Assembly (NCBI GenBank): GCA_963630555.1
Contig: CAVGND010000007.1
Coordinates: 1 to 64,000, forward strand
Source of the DNA: CAVALG01 sp963630555
GTDB lineage: Bacteria; Bacillota; Clostridia; Oscillospirales; Acutalibacteraceae
Direction: 5' to 3'
DNA length: 64,000 nucleotides
Made by a program: the position numbers and the translations under genes. The notes beneath the pieces were generated by a model. It saw only the letters and a program-made list of their open reading frames with translations. It had not been told where the DNA came from and did not search any database. Numbering within the stretch: position 1 is the first letter of the stretch; each line of letters begins with the position of its first letter. Positions 41,525-51,064 of the stretch are shown in pieces.

Positions 41525-42253
41525 ATGAAAAAACAATTAAAAACATACAGTGTGGACGGATTTCTTGAATGCGAACGCCTGCGGACATTTATAATGCTTA
41601 TAATGGTAGGCGGATTTTTGGGTGCATACACATTCACCGTAAAAGGCGGCGTATTTTGCAATGCGCAAACCGCTAACTTTGTAATGCTTGCAGTGCAACT
41701 CGGTAAAATGAATTGGGCACGGGCGTTTTACTATCTTATACCCATCACCGCATATCTGCTTGGAGCGGTAATTTCCGAATTTTTGCCGAAACGGGTGAAT
41801 AAATTTGAAATAGTACGGTGGGACACGCTTTTTATAGCCTTTGAAATGCTCTCGCTTTTGGCACTCGGTTTTGTGCCCGATGACGCTCCCCCGCAGATTT
41901 GCCAAGTATCAATAAACTTTATCGCTTCAATGCAATACAACACATTCAGGCGGGCAAAAAATGTGCCAATGGCAACCACTTTCTGCACGAATCACCTGCG
42001 TCAGGTAGGCGTCAACCTTGTAAAAGCGGTTACCAAGAAGGATAAATCCTACGCAATGAGGTTAAAAATGCATTTTTTAATGCTGATAGCGTTTATTGCA
42101 GGTGCGGTTATATCAACATTTTTGTGTATGCGTTTCGGCGGCAAGGCAATCTGGTTTGCGGAAATATTGCTTCTTATAGTATTTATTGACCTTCTGCGTG
42201 CAGACCTTATATATGAGAAAGATCAAATCAACACAGTCCCTCACGGGCATTAA
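41525..42253 (+). CDS. DUF1275 (YoaK-like) membrane protein
   Basis: 242 residues with about six membrane segments. Seen: the family opening LIMVGGFLGAYTFTVKGGVFCNAQTANFVMLAVQLG, a second block INFIASMQYNTFRRAKNVPMATTFCTNHLRQ, and paired C-terminal helices. Function is unknown in the family. The ribosome site is weak (GAGGGA about 15 bases upstream). Not obviously linked to the neighbouring hexuronate or peptidase genes. Confidence 0.88.
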   Translation: MKKQLKTYSVDGFLECERLRTFIMLIMVGGFLGAYTFTVKGGVFCNAQTANFVMLAVQLGKMNWARAFYYLIPITAYLLGAVISEFLPKRVNKFEIVRWDTLFIAFEMLSLLALGFVPDDAPPQICQVSINFIASMQYNTFRRAKNVPMATTFCTNHLRQVGVNLVKAVTKKDKSYAMRLKMHFLMLIAFIAGAVISTFLCMRFGGKAIWFAEILLLIVFIDLLRADLIYEKDQINTVPHGH

Positions 42254-42306
42254 CACCGCGCCGAACAATAATGTTTCGACTTTAAAATAAATTTTCGGAG
42301 GTAATT

Positions 42307-43716
42307 ATGCTTAATGATTTAACAAAAGACCGTGTATTTTATTATTTTGCGAAAATCGCCTCTATACCGCACGGTTCCGGCAACACCGGCGCACTTGCAG
42401 ACTATTGCCTGCAATTTGCCGCTGTTAATAATCTTGACGGTAAGAAAGATGAATTCGGCAATGTAATAATTAAAAAGCCCGCGTCAAGCGGTTATGAAAA
42501 ACGACCTGCCGTTATCTTGCAGGGACACCTTGATATGGTTTGCGAAAAAACATCGGATTGCCGTATTGATTTTAAAAAAGACGGTTTGTCATTGGTTCTT
42601 GACGGTGATTTGCTGAGCGCCGACGGTACTACGCTCGGTGCAGACGACGGCATTGCGGTTGCAATGATACTTGCGATACTTGAAAACACCGAACTCCGCC
42701 ACCCGAATATTGAAGCGGTTTTTACCATTGACGAAGAAACGGGAATGATCGGTGCCGAAAATCTTAATACCGCTCCCCTTTTCGGCAAAACGCTTATAAA
42801 TATTGATTCCGGTGACGAGGGCGTTCTGACGGTAGGTTGTGCCGGTGGCGCCAAGATTGATATAAAACTGCCGATGAACACCGAAAAAAACAAGTACGCC
42901 GCTCAAAAAGTAACGGTTTCGGGATTACTCGGCGGTCACTCGGGTATAGATATAAACAAGGGCAGATTAAATGCCGATATGCTTTTGGGCAAGTTTTTAA
43001 AAGAATTGCCGTTTGAATACAGGCTTGTTTCAATCAGTGGCGGTTTTAAGGATAATGTTATACCTAACCTTGCCGAATGCGTTATAACCTGTGATGACGA
43101 TTTAACTTCGTACGCGGCGGAATTTGCAAAAAACAATTACACCGAAAACGACCCCGATATGACAATTGCGGTAACGTCCGCGGACGGTATTTCAGTTTGT
43201 TATGATAAACCGTCTGCAGAGCGTGCGGTCGAATTTTTAAACAGGATAAAATTCGGCATAACCGCTATGAGCCCCGATATACCCAATGCGGTTCAAAGTT
43301 CGCAGAATTTAGGCATTTTAACTTCAAACGCCGATGAAATTTGCGCCGTACTGTCGGTAAGAAGCAGCGTTGCGACAGATAAACAGGATATGCTTGACGA
43401 ACTCAAAGCGGTATCTGATGATCTGGGTGCCGAAATGTCAACTCACGGACATTACCCTGCGTGGGAATACCGAAAAGACTCGCCGCTCAGAAAAACCATG
43501 GAGAGAGTTTACCTAAAACTTTACGGTAATTCCCCAACTGTTGAAACGGTACACGCAGGGCTTGAATGCGGGCTGTGGGGAGAAAAAATTAAAAATCTTG
43601 ACGCGGTTTCAATGGGGCCGGATATGTGGGATATTCATACGGCAAATGAACGCCTGTCGGTTTCTTCAACCAAACGCACATATAAATATCTTTGCGAAGT
43701 ATTAAAGGAGCTGTGA
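42307..43716 (+). CDS. pepD: Aminoacyl-histidine dipeptidase (M20 family)
   Basis: Dizinc dipeptidase (469 residues). Seen: FYYFAKIASIPHGSGN, VILQGHLDMVCEK with a zinc His and Asp, DGTTLGADDGIAVAM with the bridging Asp, TIDEETGMIGAENL with the catalytic Glu pair, LLGGHSGIDINKGR, and the late zinc His in MGPDMWDIHTANERLS. RBS CGGAGG. Only 3 bases separate its stop from the next start, so it is coupled to the M24 peptidase gene; the peptide importer follows. Confidence 0.94.
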   Translation: MLNDLTKDRVFYYFAKIASIPHGSGNTGALADYCLQFAAVNNLDGKKDEFGNVIIKKPASSGYEKRPAVILQGHLDMVCEKTSDCRIDFKKDGLSLVLDGDLLSADGTTLGADDGIAVAMILAILENTELRHPNIEAVFTIDEETGMIGAENLNTAPLFGKTLINIDSGDEGVLTVGCAGGAKIDIKLPMNTEKNKYAAQKVTVSGLLGGHSGIDINKGRLNADMLLGKFLKELPFEYRLVSISGGFKDNVIPNLAECVITCDDDLTSYAAEFAKNNYTENDPDMTIAVTSADGISVCYDKPSAERAVEFLNRIKFGITAMSPDIPNAVQSSQNLGILTSNADEICAVLSVRSSVATDKQDMLDELKAVSDDLGAEMSTHGHYPAWEYRKDSPLRKTMERVYLKLYGNSPTVETVHAGLECGLWGEKIKNLDAVSMGPDMWDIHTANERLSVSSTKRTYKYLCEVLKEL

Positions 43717-43719
43717 AAA

Positions 43720-44790
43720 ATGAACAAGACATCAGTTGCAAAAATTCAATCGGAGCTTGAAACGGGAAGCGCACTGCTTGTGGCAAGCGTCCCCAACAGA
43801 TTTTATTTTACGGGTTTTGAAACAAGCGACGGTTACGTTTTTATCACCCCTGACGACGCCGTTTTTCTAATTGATTTCCGCTATTTTGAAAAGGCAAAAG
43901 AAACGGTTAAAAGTTGCAAAGTGCAACTTTCATCATCTCCGTTTAAAGAGATAAAGGAACTTTGCGAAAAGCATAACATTTCATCGCTTTATATTGAGGG
44001 AGAATATATTTCGGTTCAAAAATATAAAGATTTAAGCCAAAAACTTGCACCTGTTAAGGTGGAAAACAGCAATAAATTTGACCTTATAATAAGGGATATG
44101 CGAAGCGTTAAAACCTCAGCGGAACTCTCGCTTATAAAGCAGGCCCAGGAAATGACAGACAAAACATTTTCATATATTACAGAGCGTATTGAAGCCGGAC
44201 GAACCGAACGCGATGTTATGCTTGATATGGAATTTTATATGCGTAAACTCGGCTCGGAGGGTGTATCGTTTGACTTTATAGTCGTTTCGGGCAAAAATTC
44301 TTCCCTGCCCCACGGTGTGCCTACGGATAAAAAAATTGAACGCGGAGATTTTGTAACAATGGATTTCGGCGCCGTCGTAAGCGGTTATCGCTCTGATATG
44401 ACTCGCACCGTTGCGGTAGGCGAAGTGAGCGACGAGCAGAAAAAGGTGTACGATACCGTGCTTAAAGCGCAACTTGCAGCAATTGACTCGATAAAAAGCG
44501 GACTTGTCTGCAAAGATATCGACAAGGTTGCGCGCGATATAATTTACGGCGCAGGATACGAAGGCTGCTTCGGCCACGGATTGGGTCACAGCGTGGGTAT
44601 CGAGATTCACGAAAATCCGAATTTCAATACCCGCTGCGATACCGTTTTAAAATCGGGTACGGTTATGACGGTTGAACCCGGTATATACATTGAAAATAAA
44701 TTCGGCGTTCGTATAGAAGATATGGTATATGTTACCGACGGCGGCTGCGAAGTGTTGACCGGCAGCCCGAAACAACTTATTATTGTTTGA
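43720..44790 (+). CDS. Xaa-Pro aminopeptidase-like M24 metallopeptidase
   Basis: 356 residues. Seen: a creatinase N-terminal domain (about 1-125), then a pita-bread catalytic domain with all five metal ligands: the two Asp in TMDFGAVVSGYRSDMTRTV, His in FGHGLGHSVGIEIHENP, Glu in TVEPGIYIE and Glu in GVRIEDMV. The small size is typical of Firmicutes YqhT/PepP-like enzymes that release an N-terminal residue before proline. RBS AAGGAG inside the pepD end. With pepD it probably processes imported peptides. Confidence 0.93.
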   Translation: MNKTSVAKIQSELETGSALLVASVPNRFYFTGFETSDGYVFITPDDAVFLIDFRYFEKAKETVKSCKVQLSSSPFKEIKELCEKHNISSLYIEGEYISVQKYKDLSQKLAPVKVENSNKFDLIIRDMRSVKTSAELSLIKQAQEMTDKTFSYITERIEAGRTERDVMLDMEFYMRKLGSEGVSFDFIVVSGKNSSLPHGVPTDKKIERGDFVTMDFGAVVSGYRSDMTRTVAVGEVSDEQKKVYDTVLKAQLAAIDSIKSGLVCKDIDKVARDIIYGAGYEGCFGHGLGHSVGIEIHENPNFNTRCDTVLKSGTVMTVEPGIYIENKFGVRIEDMVYVTDGGCEVLTGSPKQLIIV

Positions 44791-44818
44791 TTGTTTGATT
44801 TTTGATTGTTTGATTTTT
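44789..44818 (+). repeat. Tandem 15-base repeat at the end of the M24 peptidase gene
   Basis: GATTGTTTGATTTTT occurs twice in succession (44789-44803, 44804-44818) and begins inside the stop codon of the peptidase gene, suggesting slippage there. Confidence 0.8.
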
Positions 44819-44893
44819 CGGCTTTTTGGGTTTTACCCGAAAATTCATCATTTGGATATAAGCCCAATGCGGAAACTGATTATCAAAAAACTG

Positions 44894-44922
44894 TTGCTTT
44901 TTTGTCAATATTGTGTTAATAT
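44894..44922 (+). promoter_or_regulatory. Probable promoter of the opp operon
   Basis: TTGCTT (44894-44899), 17 bases, TAATAT (44917-44922). A perfect hairpin GCCGTT-TTCG-AACGGC lies in the leader (44969-44984). Confidence 0.5.
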
Positions 44923-45015
44923 ATCATAAATAAATTGTATCATTTACAAGGATATGCACAATCAAGAGCCGTTTTCGAACGGCAGCAGTATGAATAAACG
45001 GGGAGTTGAAAACTT

Positions 45016-45933
45016 TTGGGGAAATACATAATAAAGCGTGTTGCGATGGGCGTTTTAAGTATTTTTATAGTCGCCACACTTACATTCTTTTTGATGAACT
45101 TGGTTCCGGGCGGGCCTTTTGTTGCGGAAAAATCCATCAGTAAAGCGGCTCAGGCGGCGTTAGCGGAAAAATACGGGCTGGACAAGCCGATTTTGGAACG
45201 CTATGTCAACTATATGACCGATTTTGTTAAAGGCGATATGGGGCCGAGCCTTCGCCAGCGCGGGCGTGAGGTTTCGGATATAATTTTCTCAAAATTCCCT
45301 GTTTCTGCAGGATTGGCAGGAATTGCGGTTGCTGTTTCGGTGCTTGTCGGAATTCCGCTTGGATGTCTTTCGGCATATAACCGCGGCAAGTTTTCGGATA
45401 ATTTTATAATAGTGCTTGCAACCTGCGGCATTGCCATACCGAGTTTTATAAGCAGTGTTTTGCTATTATATTTTTTGGGAAGTAAATTAAACATTCTGCC
45501 TACTGTAGGGCTTAATACGGCATCTTCTTACATAATGCCGGTAACTGCGCTTTCAATTTACCCGACGGCATATATAACCCGACTTATGCGTTCAAGCCTT
45601 TTGGATGTAATGGGTCAGGATTATATCAGGACGGCAAAGGCAAAAGGCCTTTCAAACTTCAAGGTTCTTTTCAAGCATGCATTGCGTAATGCGGTTTTGC
45701 CCGTTATAACATATGTAGGCCCTATGCTTGCTTCTTTGATGACAGGTTCGTTTATAGTCGAAAAAATATTTACTATACCGGGACTCGGCAGAGATTTTGT
45801 TTCAGCCATAAATCAGCGTGACTACACGCTTATTATGGGAACAACAATTGTGCTTGCCACACTTATAATAACCGCCAATGTGGTTGTTGACATTCTTTAT
45901 AAAGTCATCGACCCGCGCATTAAACTTAAATAA
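45016..45933 (+). CDS. oppB: Oligopeptide ABC importer permease OppB
   Basis: First membrane subunit (305 residues). Seen: KYIIKRVAMGVLSIFIVATLTFFLMNLVPGGPF, typical for OppB/DppB, about six membrane helices, and the EAA loop GQDYIRTAKAKGLSNFKVLFKHALRNAVLP that docks the ATPases. Starts at TTG 45016 behind GGGGAG. First gene of oppBCDFA; it ends 16 bases before oppC. Confidence 0.94.
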   Translation: MGKYIIKRVAMGVLSIFIVATLTFFLMNLVPGGPFVAEKSISKAAQAALAEKYGLDKPILERYVNYMTDFVKGDMGPSLRQRGREVSDIIFSKFPVSAGLAGIAVAVSVLVGIPLGCLSAYNRGKFSDNFIIVLATCGIAIPSFISSVLLLYFLGSKLNILPTVGLNTASSYIMPVTALSIYPTAYITRLMRSSLLDVMGQDYIRTAKAKGLSNFKVLFKHALRNAVLPVITYVGPMLASLMTGSFIVEKIFTIPGLGRDFVSAINQRDYTLIMGTTIVLATLIITANVVVDILYKVIDPRIKLK

Positions 45934-45949
45934 GGAGTGGCAGTAGGAA

Positions 45950-46990
45950 ATGAAAAATATATTACCGAGTTTTCATCTTAACCCCGATGATTTTATACCT
46001 GCCACACCTGACGAGAAGGAAAGCCTTGTTATAATGCGTGACAGCGTGAATTTTTGGAAGGACGGTTTGCGCCGCCTTCGCAAAAATAAAATCGCCATGA
46101 TAAGTCTTGTTTTTATATTACTTATAGTCATATTTGCGTATATTCTACCCTCTTTTTGGCCGTACAGTTATGACCAGCAGGTAAAATACAGTGAAAACCT
46201 TGCGCCGTTTGAATACGGCAAAGTTGAGCAGGAACGCATTGACGCAGGCGAAAGCGTGTTCCCCCATATCTGCGGAACCGACAAGTTGGGGCGTGACTTT
46301 GCCGTTCGCCTTATGATGGGTACAAGAATAAGTTTGACCGTAGGCCTTATATGTGCGGCGCTTGTGCTTTTAGTCGGTGCGACATACGGTGCAATCGCCG
46401 GATTTGTAGGCGGCTGGGTTGACAATATTATGATGCGTATAACCGATATTCTTTATACTATACCGGATATACTCTTGATCATTGTACTTTCCATGACGCT
46501 TAAGCCCCGTCTTGAAGACATTGCAAGCCACAAAGGTTTTGAATGGATGCAAACTATAGGCCCTAACCTTATTGCCATATTCTTAGTGTTTGTTCTTTTG
46601 TACTGGGTAAGTATGGCTCGTATAACACGCTCTCAGGTTTTGGTGCTTAAAGAAGCCGAGTATGTTACCGCCGCAAAGGCACTCGGCGCCAAGAGTTCAC
46701 GCATTATCAGAAAGCACCTGCTTACAAACTGCATCGGCACTTTGATAGTAACCACCACGCTTCAGATACCGTCGGCAATATTTACCGAAAGTTATTTGAG
46801 TTTTTTGGGGCTCGGCGTACAGGCGCCGATGCCGTCGCTCGGTTCGCTTGCAACCGACGCGGTCAAAGGTATGGGTACCTACCCTCACCTGCTGTTGCTG
46901 CCCGCAATACTTATAAGCGTATGTATTCTCGCTTTTAATCTTATAGGCGACGGTCTGCGTGATGCGTTTGACCCGAAACTTAAAAATTAG
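45950..46990 (+). CDS. oppC: Oligopeptide ABC importer permease OppC
   Basis: Second membrane subunit (346 residues). Seen: the OppC N-terminal cytoplasmic region, membrane segment about 50-70, HICGTDKLGRDFAVRLMMGTRISLTVGL typical of OppC/DppC, EAA loop EAEYVTAAKALGAKSSRIIRKHLLTN, and FLGLGVQAPMPSLGSLATDA near the end. RBS AAGGAG. Confidence 0.95.
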   Translation: MKNILPSFHLNPDDFIPATPDEKESLVIMRDSVNFWKDGLRRLRKNKIAMISLVFILLIVIFAYILPSFWPYSYDQQVKYSENLAPFEYGKVEQERIDAGESVFPHICGTDKLGRDFAVRLMMGTRISLTVGLICAALVLLVGATYGAIAGFVGGWVDNIMMRITDILYTIPDILLIIVLSMTLKPRLEDIASHKGFEWMQTIGPNLIAIFLVFVLLYWVSMARITRSQVLVLKEAEYVTAAKALGAKSSRIIRKHLLTNCIGTLIVTTTLQIPSAIFTESYLSFLGLGVQAPMPSLGSLATDAVKGMGTYPHLLLLPAILISVCILAFNLIGDGLRDAFDPKLKN

Positions 46991-47008
46991 AAAGGGAGGA
47001 TGAAGAAA

Positions 47009-48013
47009 GTGGGCAAAAAACTTTTAGAAATAAAGGACGAGCGTCTTTCCTTCTTCACCCCTGCCGGTGAAGTAAAAGCACTTAACGGCGTTTCTTTCTC
47101 GATGAATGAAGGCGATGTACTCGGTATAGTCGGTGAGTCCGGCTCGGGTAAATCGGTTACCGCATACTCAATAATGGGTCTTACCGCATACCCCGGCAAA
47201 CTTATAGGCGGAACTATTGAATTTAACGGTCACAGAGTTGATAAAATGACCGAAAGAGAATTCAGAAAAATGCGCGGAAACGAAGTTTCTATTATATTCC
47301 AAGACCCTATGACAAGTTTAAATCCAGTATATACAATCGGCAATCAAATTGTTGAAGTTATAAGACTGCACACCGATAAAACCAAAAAAGAGGCTTATGC
47401 CCGTGCCGAAGAACTGCTTGAACTTGTCGGCATAAACGAACCGCAAAAAAGACTTAAACAGTATCCGCACGAACTTTCGGGCGGTATGCGCCAAAGGGTT
47501 ATGATAGCCATTGCGCTTGCCTGCGAGCCCAAACTCCTTATAGCCGACGAACCCACAACCGCGCTTGACGTTACAATCCAGGCGCAGATATTGGAACTTA
47601 TGCAGGAACTGCGTCAAAAACTCGGTATGAGTATTATAATGATAACGCATGACCTCGGCGTAGTTGCAAGTATGTGCGAAAAAATCGCGGTTATGTATGC
47701 CGGTCATATTGTTGAATACGGCACTGCGGACGAAATATTTTATGAGCCGCACCACGAATACACAAAGGGGCTTATAAACTCAATACCCAAACTTAATGCA
47801 GAAAAAATCGAAAGGCTTGTGCCGATTGAGGGTCAGCCTGTTGACCTGCTTAATCCGCCGGCGGGATGCCCGTTTGCGCCACGCTGCGCAAATTGTATGA
47901 AAATATGCCTTCACAAAATGCCGCCGAAAACCGAATTGAGCGATACGCATTACAGTTATTGCTGGTTATTGCAAAAAGAGGAATACGAAAAGGAGGAACT
48001 TGACTGTGAGTGA
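47009..48013 (+). CDS. oppD: Oligopeptide ABC importer ATPase OppD
   Basis: 334 residues. Seen: Walker A GESGSGKSVT, Q-loop FQDPMTSLNPVYTI, signature LSGGMRQRVMIAIAL, Walker B LLIADEPTTALDV, H-loop THDLGVVAS, and the Opp-type C-terminal cysteine motif CPFAPRCANCMKIC which in relatives binds an Fe-S cluster. An ATG at 47000 touches GGGAGG; the GTG at 47009 lies 9 bases from it and is preferred. Overlaps oppF by 8 bases. Confidence 0.95.
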   Translation: MGKKLLEIKDERLSFFTPAGEVKALNGVSFSMNEGDVLGIVGESGSGKSVTAYSIMGLTAYPGKLIGGTIEFNGHRVDKMTEREFRKMRGNEVSIIFQDPMTSLNPVYTIGNQIVEVIRLHTDKTKKEAYARAEELLELVGINEPQKRLKQYPHELSGGMRQRVMIAIALACEPKLLIADEPTTALDVTIQAQILELMQELRQKLGMSIIMITHDLGVVASMCEKIAVMYAGHIVEYGTADEIFYEPHHEYTKGLINSIPKLNAEKIERLVPIEGQPVDLLNPPAGCPFAPRCANCMKICLHKMPPKTELSDTHYSYCWLLQKEEYEKEELDCE

Positions 48014-49001
48014 TAATGATATCCTTTTAGAAGTGCAGCACTTGCAGCAGTACTTCCATATCGGCGGCAGAGGCAACAACAAAAAGTTTGTTCAGGCTGT
48101 TGATGATGTTTCATTCTTTATAAAACGCGGCGAAACCCTCGGTCTTGTGGGTGAATCGGGTTGCGGAAAAACAACCGTAGGCCGTACAATTTTAAGACTT
48201 TACGAGCCGACCGACGGTAAAATAATATATGACGGTAAGACTATTTTTGACAAGCAAAACAAAATTGCCGAAGATATGCTTCCCTATCGCCGTAAAATGC
48301 AGATGGTGTTCCAGGACCCGTACGCAAGCCTTGACCCCCGTATGACCATCGGTGACATCGTAGGTGAATCGATTGACATTCACAAACTTGCCGCCAATAA
48401 AAAGGATCGCCGTGACCGTATTATTGCGCTTTTGGAACGCGTTGGACTTAACAGCGAACACGCCAACCGTTATCCGCACGAGTTTTCGGGCGGTCAGCGC
48501 CAGCGTGTAGGTATCGCCCGTGCTTTGGCGGTTGACCCCGAATTTATTGTCTGTGACGAACCTGTATCCGCTTTGGACGTTTCTATTCAGGCACAGGTAG
48601 TTAATATGTTTGAGGATTTACAAAACGACCTCGGTCTTACCTATCTGTTCATAGCGCACGACTTAAGCGTAGTGCGTCATATTTCGAACCGAATAGGCGT
48701 AATGTACTTAGGAAAGCTGGTTGAACTTGCGGATAGTTTTGAACTTATCGCCCACAATGTTCACCCGTACACAAAAAGCCTTATTTCGGCGATTCCCGAG
48801 GCTGACCCGAAGATTGCACGCGCTTCGCACAGAATTCCCTTGCAGGGCGATGTGCCGAGTCCCCTTAATCCGCCGAGCGGCTGCCGTTTCAGAACACGGT
48901 GCCCGTACGCTGATGAAAAATGCGCCGCCGAATGCCCCGAATTTAAAGAGGTATCGCCCGGACACTGGGCTGCCTGCCACCACCTTGATAAGGTAAACTG
49001 A
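48006..49001 (+). CDS. oppF: Oligopeptide ABC importer ATPase OppF
   Basis: 331 residues. Seen: Walker A GESGCGKTTVGR, FQDPYASLDPRMTIG, signature FSGGQRQRVGIARAL, Walker B FIVCDEPVSALDV, THD-like AHDLSVVRH, and a C-terminal cysteine cluster CRFRTRCPYADEKCAAECP. A TTG at 48000 lies only 3 bases from AGGAGG; GTG at 48006 is better spaced. Forms a heterodimer with OppD. Confidence 0.95.
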   Translation: MSDNDILLEVQHLQQYFHIGGRGNNKKFVQAVDDVSFFIKRGETLGLVGESGCGKTTVGRTILRLYEPTDGKIIYDGKTIFDKQNKIAEDMLPYRRKMQMVFQDPYASLDPRMTIGDIVGESIDIHKLAANKKDRRDRIIALLERVGLNSEHANRYPHEFSGGQRQRVGIARALAVDPEFIVCDEPVSALDVSIQAQVVNMFEDLQNDLGLTYLFIAHDLSVVRHISNRIGVMYLGKLVELADSFELIAHNVHPYTKSLISAIPEADPKIARASHRIPLQGDVPSPLNPPSGCRFRTRCPYADEKCAAECPEFKEVSPGHWAACHHLDKVN

Positions 49002-49080
49002 ATTTGTTATTTATTGTGCGAAAGTGCAATGGATATAAATAATTGCGGCAACGCCGTAAAAAAGAAAGGAAAATGCACCA

Positions 49081-50763
49081 ATGAAAATGAAGAAACTGAT
49101 TGCAATGCTTCTCATCCTGGCACTTACCGTTTCTATGGTTGGCTGTATGAGTTCCTGCGGCAAGGACAAGAAGGCAAAATCTGACGCCATCACGGTTCAG
49201 ATCGGCCCTAACCCCGAAACCCTTGACCCTGCTCTCAACAGCGCAGTTGACGGCGGTAACATGCTCGTTACTTTGTTCGAGACACTTCTCATCATTGATG
49301 AGAATAACAAGGTTCAGCCCGGTCAGGCAGAGAAGTACGAGGTAAGTGATGACGGTCTTACCTGGACTTTCACAATGCGTGACGGTCTTAAATGGTCTGA
49401 CGGCACCGCTCTTGACGCTAAGGATTTTGAATATACCTTTAAGCGTATAGCGGACACCTCACTTGCTGCGCCGTATGCCGAAACCGTTGTAGGTATGATT
49501 GACGGTTACAAAGACGCTGTCGGAAATCCGGACGATGACGGTAACACCACCACCACGCCGGATCCCGAAAAACTTAATGTTAAAGCAAGCGATGACGGTA
49601 AAACTCTTACGGTTAAACTTGCATATCCCTGCTCATACTTTGATAAAATCGTTGCGTTCGGCACGATGAGCCCGGTTCAGAAAGCCACCGTTGAAAAGAA
49701 CGGCGACGCTTGGGCTACAAAACCCGACACTTACGTTTGCAACGGCCCTTATATGATTAAGGAATGGACGCCGAGCGAACGCATAGTTTGCCAAAAGAAC
49801 CCGAACTACAAAGGCGGTTGGGATTCCGAAAAAATCGTTACCAAAACTTTGAACTTCCTCCTTCTTGAAGATTCAAGTGCTTCTTATGCGGCTTACAACA
49901 GCGGCGAAGCGCAAATGATCAAAGATGTTCCGACAGAGGAAATTCCGAGCCTTAAAAAGGCTGAAGACGGCGGCGATTTCTATGTTGACACCATTCTCGG
50001 TACCTATTACCTGAGTATGAACCTCAACAAGGCTCCGTTTAACGACAAAAACGTTCGTAAAGCTCTTTCACTTGCTATAGACCGTGACTATGTTGCCAAC
50101 ACCGTAATGCAGGGCACCTATTCACCGGCTTATAACCTTATGGGCCCCGGCGTTGTTGACAGCGAAGGTATGTTCTTCGACAACGCTAAGAAAGAAAACG
50201 GCGGCAAAACATATATAAGCGATGATTATGAAGCTAACCTTAAAGAGGCTAAACAGGCTCTTGCGGATGCCGGCTACCCGAACGGCGAAGGTTTCCCGAC
50301 CATCACATATTCAACCAACGATACAGGTTACCATAAAGCAGTTGCCGAATATCTGCAGCAGGCTTACAAAGAGCTCGGCATCACACTAAAGATTGATATT
50401 GTTGACTGGTCATCTTTCACACCGCAGCGCCGTGCAGGCGAGTATGAAATGGCTCGTAACGGCTGGGTAATGGACTACAATGACGCTTCGAATATGATTG
50501 AATTGTTCTATTCAACCAACGGTAACAACGACGGTAAGTACAACAGCAAAGAATTTGACGCCGCTATTGATAAGTCAAAAGTTGCAGACAGTGAAGAGCA
50601 CTTTAAAGCACTCCACGAAGCCGAATCAATCGTAATGAACGACTACGGATTTATTCCGGTTGCATATTACAATGACTTCTGGCTCCAGAGTTCAAGCCTT
50701 AAAGGCACATGGCACAGCCCATACGGATACTGGTACTTCCAGTATGCATACATTGCTGACTAA
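49081..50763 (+). CDS. oppA: Oligopeptide-binding lipoprotein OppA
   Basis: Extracellular peptide-binding protein (560 residues, family SBP_bac_5). Seen: lipoprotein signal with lipobox SMVGC and acylated Cys22; IGPNPETLDPALNSAVDGGN; WTFTMRDGLKWSDGTALDAKDFEYTFKR; NKAPFNDKNVRKALSLAIDR; and WVMDYNDASNMIELFY. Codons differ from its neighbours (CTC, GAC, AAC frequent), as expected for a highly expressed gene. It stands last, 79 bases after oppF, with AAAGGAA as ribosome site and a small CGGC-AAC-GCCG hairpin before it. Followed by a strong terminator. Confidence 0.95.
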   Translation: MKMKKLIAMLLILALTVSMVGCMSSCGKDKKAKSDAITVQIGPNPETLDPALNSAVDGGNMLVTLFETLLIIDENNKVQPGQAEKYEVSDDGLTWTFTMRDGLKWSDGTALDAKDFEYTFKRIADTSLAAPYAETVVGMIDGYKDAVGNPDDDGNTTTTPDPEKLNVKASDDGKTLTVKLAYPCSYFDKIVAFGTMSPVQKATVEKNGDAWATKPDTYVCNGPYMIKEWTPSERIVCQKNPNYKGGWDSEKIVTKTLNFLLLEDSSASYAAYNSGEAQMIKDVPTEEIPSLKKAEDGGDFYVDTILGTYYLSMNLNKAPFNDKNVRKALSLAIDRDYVANTVMQGTYSPAYNLMGPGVVDSEGMFFDNAKKENGGKTYISDDYEANLKEAKQALADAGYPNGEGFPTITYSTNDTGYHKAVAEYLQQAYKELGITLKIDIVDWSSFTPQRRAGEYEMARNGWVMDYNDASNMIELFYSTNGNNDGKYNSKEFDAAIDKSKVADSEEHFKALHEAESIVMNDYGFIPVAYYNDFWLQSSSLKGTWHSPYGYWYFQYAYIAD

Positions 50764-50799
50764 GTTTTAACCTTAATCGGGCAATAGTTAAATAAATAA

Positions 50800-50841
50800 A
50801 AATCACCCTGCTGAAACCGTAAGGTTTCGGTGGGGTGATTT
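50800..50841. terminator. Terminator between oppA and 6S RNA
   Basis: AAATCACCC...GGGTGATTT encloses an inner GAAACC-gtaa-GGTTTC. It works for oppA and could also stop leftward transcription after the 6S RNA. Confidence 0.85.
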
Positions 50842-50865
50842 ATTATAGACAAAACAATCAACTGA

Positions 50866-51060
50866 CCCGCCCTGCCGTAAGTTGCCGTTGATAACCTGCG
50901 ATATAAGCAGGTGGGTGTCCGCCGGGCGGCTTTGGGCTTCCTGCTTCCGATTGGCATAAAGCCAATCGGGAGGCCTGCACGCTCACCGTCCGAGCAAAGG
51001 ACTCCCTATAAAAAAGGTTGTAGGGTTATAAGGCATACATTCGCGTACAGGGCAGGCCGT
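50866..51060 (-). ncRNA. ssrS: 6S RNA (SsrS)
   Basis: RNA that binds housekeeping RNA polymerase by mimicking an open promoter. On the minus strand: a closing stem CGGCCTGCC (51051-51059) with GGCAGGGCG (50868-50876); CCTTATAACCCTACAACC in the 5' half; GGACGGTGAGCGTGC, nearly identical to the E. coli GGTGAGCATGC block; a hairpin CCGATTGGC/GCCAATCGG; then GGCGGACACCCACCTGC...GCAGGTT, the conserved 3' half. About 195 bases is the usual size. Ends are estimated from the closing stem. Its 5' end lies a few bases after the DUF1292 stop, and no separate promoter could be read with confidence. Confidence 0.87.
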
Positions 51061-51064
51061 TTAA

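Noticed and set aside
44954..45031. 25-codon frame overlapping the start of oppB
   Set aside because: AGGA lies only 1-2 bases from its ATG, too close to act as a ribosome site, and the frame has no other support.
50866..51060. SRP RNA or T-box as alternatives for this RNA
   Set aside because: No GGAAG-type SRP helix 8 and no GGTGGTACCGC motif; the GGTGAGCGTGC and ACACCCACCTG blocks fit 6S RNA.
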